Assembly (NCBI GenBank): GCA_028679185.1
Contig: JAJRBZ010000058.1
Coordinates: forward strand, 1 to 64,000
DNA: 64,000 bases
Reading direction: 5' to 3'
From: Methanoregula sp.
GTDB taxonomy: Archaea; Halobacteriota; Methanomicrobia; Methanomicrobiales; Methanospirillaceae
This document shows, piece after piece, positions 62,703 through 64,000 of the stretch. Each line of letters opens with the position of its first letter. Position 1 is the first letter of the stretch. Position numbers and translations under genes: made by a program. Below the pieces are notes generated by a model that ran no database searches, was not told the origin of the DNA, and saw only the letters and a program-made list of their open reading frames with translations.

Positions 62703-63593
62703 TCAATAGAGAAGATACTCCCCCTCAATTCTCACCCGTGCATTTCCTCCGAAAAAAACGCTGCGCTGCACTTTTGACGCATCGCTTACCAGCCGGATTA
62801 TATTCGGACGCTCCATGCTCCTGCCCTGCTCAATCCTGAGCATCTGGCCGTCCCATAATTCGGCATTCATGAGGTAATACCCCAGTGCAGCATTGCCTGA
62901 ACCCGTTGCGGGATCTTCCAGGTACCCGTAAATAGGGGCAAATACCCGGGTGCGGTAATTATTCTCAGGTATTGAGACCTCCTCAGAAAAGACGAGGATA
63001 ATTTCGATATCATGTGCAAGGCAGAACTCCCGCAGGTGCTTCTGGTCAGGACGGAGTGAGAGGAGAACATCAAGAGAGGTAAGGGGAACAATCAGGGTTG
63101 CAAGACCCGCATTGACCAACTTAAACCGGTTCTTTTCCGTTATTTCACCGGGCGGGATTTTCAGGGCTGCTGCGATATCATCGCGGGTCAGGTCAGTATC
63201 GAGGAACTGAGGAGGCGGTGCACTGATGAAAACAGAATCTGTCGACGCAATCTCATTTCGTACGAGGAGTTCGCGTCCCTGCACGTGAATGCGTACTATG
63301 GGATCCCGTGCGAGCGCCTCATCGTTTTTTATGAGATCATACATGACGGCAATTGTCGCATGACCGCAGAATGCAACTTCACGTTCCGCGGAGAAATACC
63401 GGAGACCCATGTGCCCCTCATCAGGATATACATAGACAACCTCGCTGACAAATCCGGCAAGTTCACGGGCGATCTGTTGCATCTCCTCAACTGACAGTGC
63501 ATTCTGATCCGGCATGTACACACAACCTGCGGGATTCCCGGTCGATTCTCCCTCAACAAAGGCATCAATTTTTTTAAAACGGTATCGCTGCAT
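62703..63593 (-). CDS. PhzF-family isomerase
   Basis: Diaminopimelate-epimerase-fold protein of 296 residues. The N-terminal half starts 'RYRFKKIDAFVEGESTGNPAGCVYMPD'-like residues 3-29 and carries the proposed catalytic glutamate in 'AGFVSEVVYV'. The C-terminal half has 'GYLEDPATGSGNAALGYYL', the family signature. PhzF converts a phenazine precursor in bacteria; the role in archaea is unknown. The frame is open 30 codons upstream but the ATG at 63593 is the family start. Ten bases after the cupin gene's stop, so probably co-transcribed with it. Confidence 0.9.
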   Translation of the reverse strand: MQRYRFKKIDAFVEGESTGNPAGCVYMPDQNALSVEEMQQIARELAGFVSEVVYVYPDEGHMGLRYFSAEREVAFCGHATIAVMYDLIKNDEALARDPIVRIHVQGRELLVRNEIASTDSVFISAPPPQFLDTDLTRDDIAAALKIPPGEITEKNRFKLVNAGLATLIVPLTSLDVLLSLRPDQKHLREFCLAHDIEIILVFSEEVSIPENNYRTRVFAPIYGYLEDPATGSGNAALGYYLMNAELWDGQMLRIEQGRSMERPNIIRLVSDASKVQRSVFFGGNARVRIEGEYLLY

Positions 63594-63603
63594 AAAAACC
63601 ACA

Positions 63604-64000
63604 TCAAGACTTGTTTGGAATTGCGCCCTTGACAATGAACCGGTCATGGCCGATATGAGCAGCCTGGCATATAATGATTGCAATCATTGGCAAACATCCT
63701 GTATTTTCCAGCTGGTGGACTTCCCATTCCTTAACGGTAAAACAATCTCCGCTTCTCACATCGACAGATCTGTTCCATGCGACCACATTATCTGATGACG
63801 TGACACCAGTATGTATTTTTCCTTCTCCGTGAACAATCTGGTAGATCTCGCTGCCGGCCTGGTGGTAATGGGCAGTAACACTAAGGTGAGGCCCAAGCTC
63901 GGCCACATAAAGGCCCATATGATTATCACCGGTCACCTTGACGATGCGTATTCCAACGGCCGGATCGGTCCGGGCCGTTTTAACGAGTTCAAAAAAATTT
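63604..64000 (-). CDS. Cupin-domain protein (cut by window edge)
   Basis: Small cupin-fold protein, incomplete: the coding frame continues to the right end of the window ('FELVKTARTDPAVGIRIVKV' precedes the first in-window GTG at 63936), so the real start lies beyond 64000. Cupin motif 1 is visible as 'VTAHYHQAGSEIYQIVHGEG' and motif 2 as 'GDCFTVKEWEVHQLEN'. Metal-binding histidines and glutamate are present. Ligand unknown; it may bind a sugar or small acid. It sits just before phzF. Confidence 0.85.
   Translation of the reverse strand, partial: NFFELVKTARTDPAVGIRIVKVTGDNHMGLYVAELGPHLSVTAHYHQAGSEIYQIVHGEGKIHTGVTSSDNVVAWNRSVDVRSGDCFTVKEWEVHQLENTGCLPMIAIIICQAAHIGHDRFIVKGAIPNKS

Overview
This window comes from the chromosome of a methanogenic archaeon, most likely a member of the Methanomicrobiales. 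The order is inferred from gene content and was not tested by a search. Support for a methanogen: methenyl-tetrahydromethanopterin cyclohydrolase (mch), methanogenesis marker protein 12, a four-subunit pyruvate:ferredoxin oxidoreductase in the order G-D-A-B, a UPF0305/DUF2115 protein, a CetZ-type tubulin, Orc1/Cdc6, and archaeal versions of EF-1A, S10, L7Ae, S28e, L24e, PheST, TrpS and EndA. Most of the window has moderate G+C. The ABC-transporter pair near 58.8-60.9 kb is visibly richer in G+C.

Layout. 0-1.7 kb: EF-1A and S10. 1.7-11 kb: surface-glycan region. It holds an Agl23-like membrane glycosyltransferase, a CetZ tubulin paired with a membrane-anchored coiled-coil protein on the minus strand, and a tightly overlapping plus-strand operon (FAD oxidoreductase, GT2 glycosyltransferase, flippase-like UPF0104 protein, 'YYY' membrane protein). 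11-14.2 kb: L7Ae-S28e-L24e-Ndk operon with a structured leader, followed by a marC gene broken by two frameshifts, a small membrane protein and a nitrilase-family hydrolase. 14.2-17 kb: threonine synthase, an anchored exported protein and NikR. 17.3-19.4 kb: bacterial-type ruvC-ruvA-ruvB. 19.5-28.7 kb: rubrerythrin, mch, cdc6, apgM, a UDP-sugar epimerase, marker protein 12 and porGDAB. 28.8 kb: tRNA-Val(UAC). 29-35 kb: membrane-anchored FKBP, NifB, a lipoprotein, OGG1-like glycosylase, S-adenosylhomocysteine hydrolase and HisF. 35-41.6 kb: a translation operon on the minus strand (endA-trpS-pheS-pheT) and endonuclease IV. 41.8-48 kb: two Isf-like flavoproteins, a DbpA-like helicase, a YkgJ-type cysteine-cluster protein and an N-formylglutamate-amidohydrolase-type protein. 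48-54.6 kb: accessory stretch with a peroxiredoxin carrying a nonsense codon, an orphan Dam-type methylase, a 1.1 kb AT-rich gene desert, an RNB-family exoribonuclease and two degraded genes. 54.5-64 kb: zinc-ribbon protein, dCMP deaminase, GyrI-like protein, DUF1294, an S-layer/CARDB-like anchored protein, an ABC-2 exporter, a two-CDGSH iron-sulfur protein, DUF2115, PhzF and a cupin gene cut by the window edge.

Themes: (1) cell-surface glycan assembly beside a tubulin-like cytoskeletal gene; (2) carbon metabolism and methanogenesis (Por, Mch, ApgM, marker 12); (3) translation operons, one with a candidate autoregulatory kink-turn leader; (4) DNA repair (RuvABC, OGG1-like, Nfo). At least four genes carry frame disruptions, so either gene decay is active or the assembly contains base errors. 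I found no CRISPR array, rRNA or intact insertion sequence. The strongest candidates for something under-described are the L7Ae leader, the CetZ/coiled-coil pair, and the glycan operon beside it.
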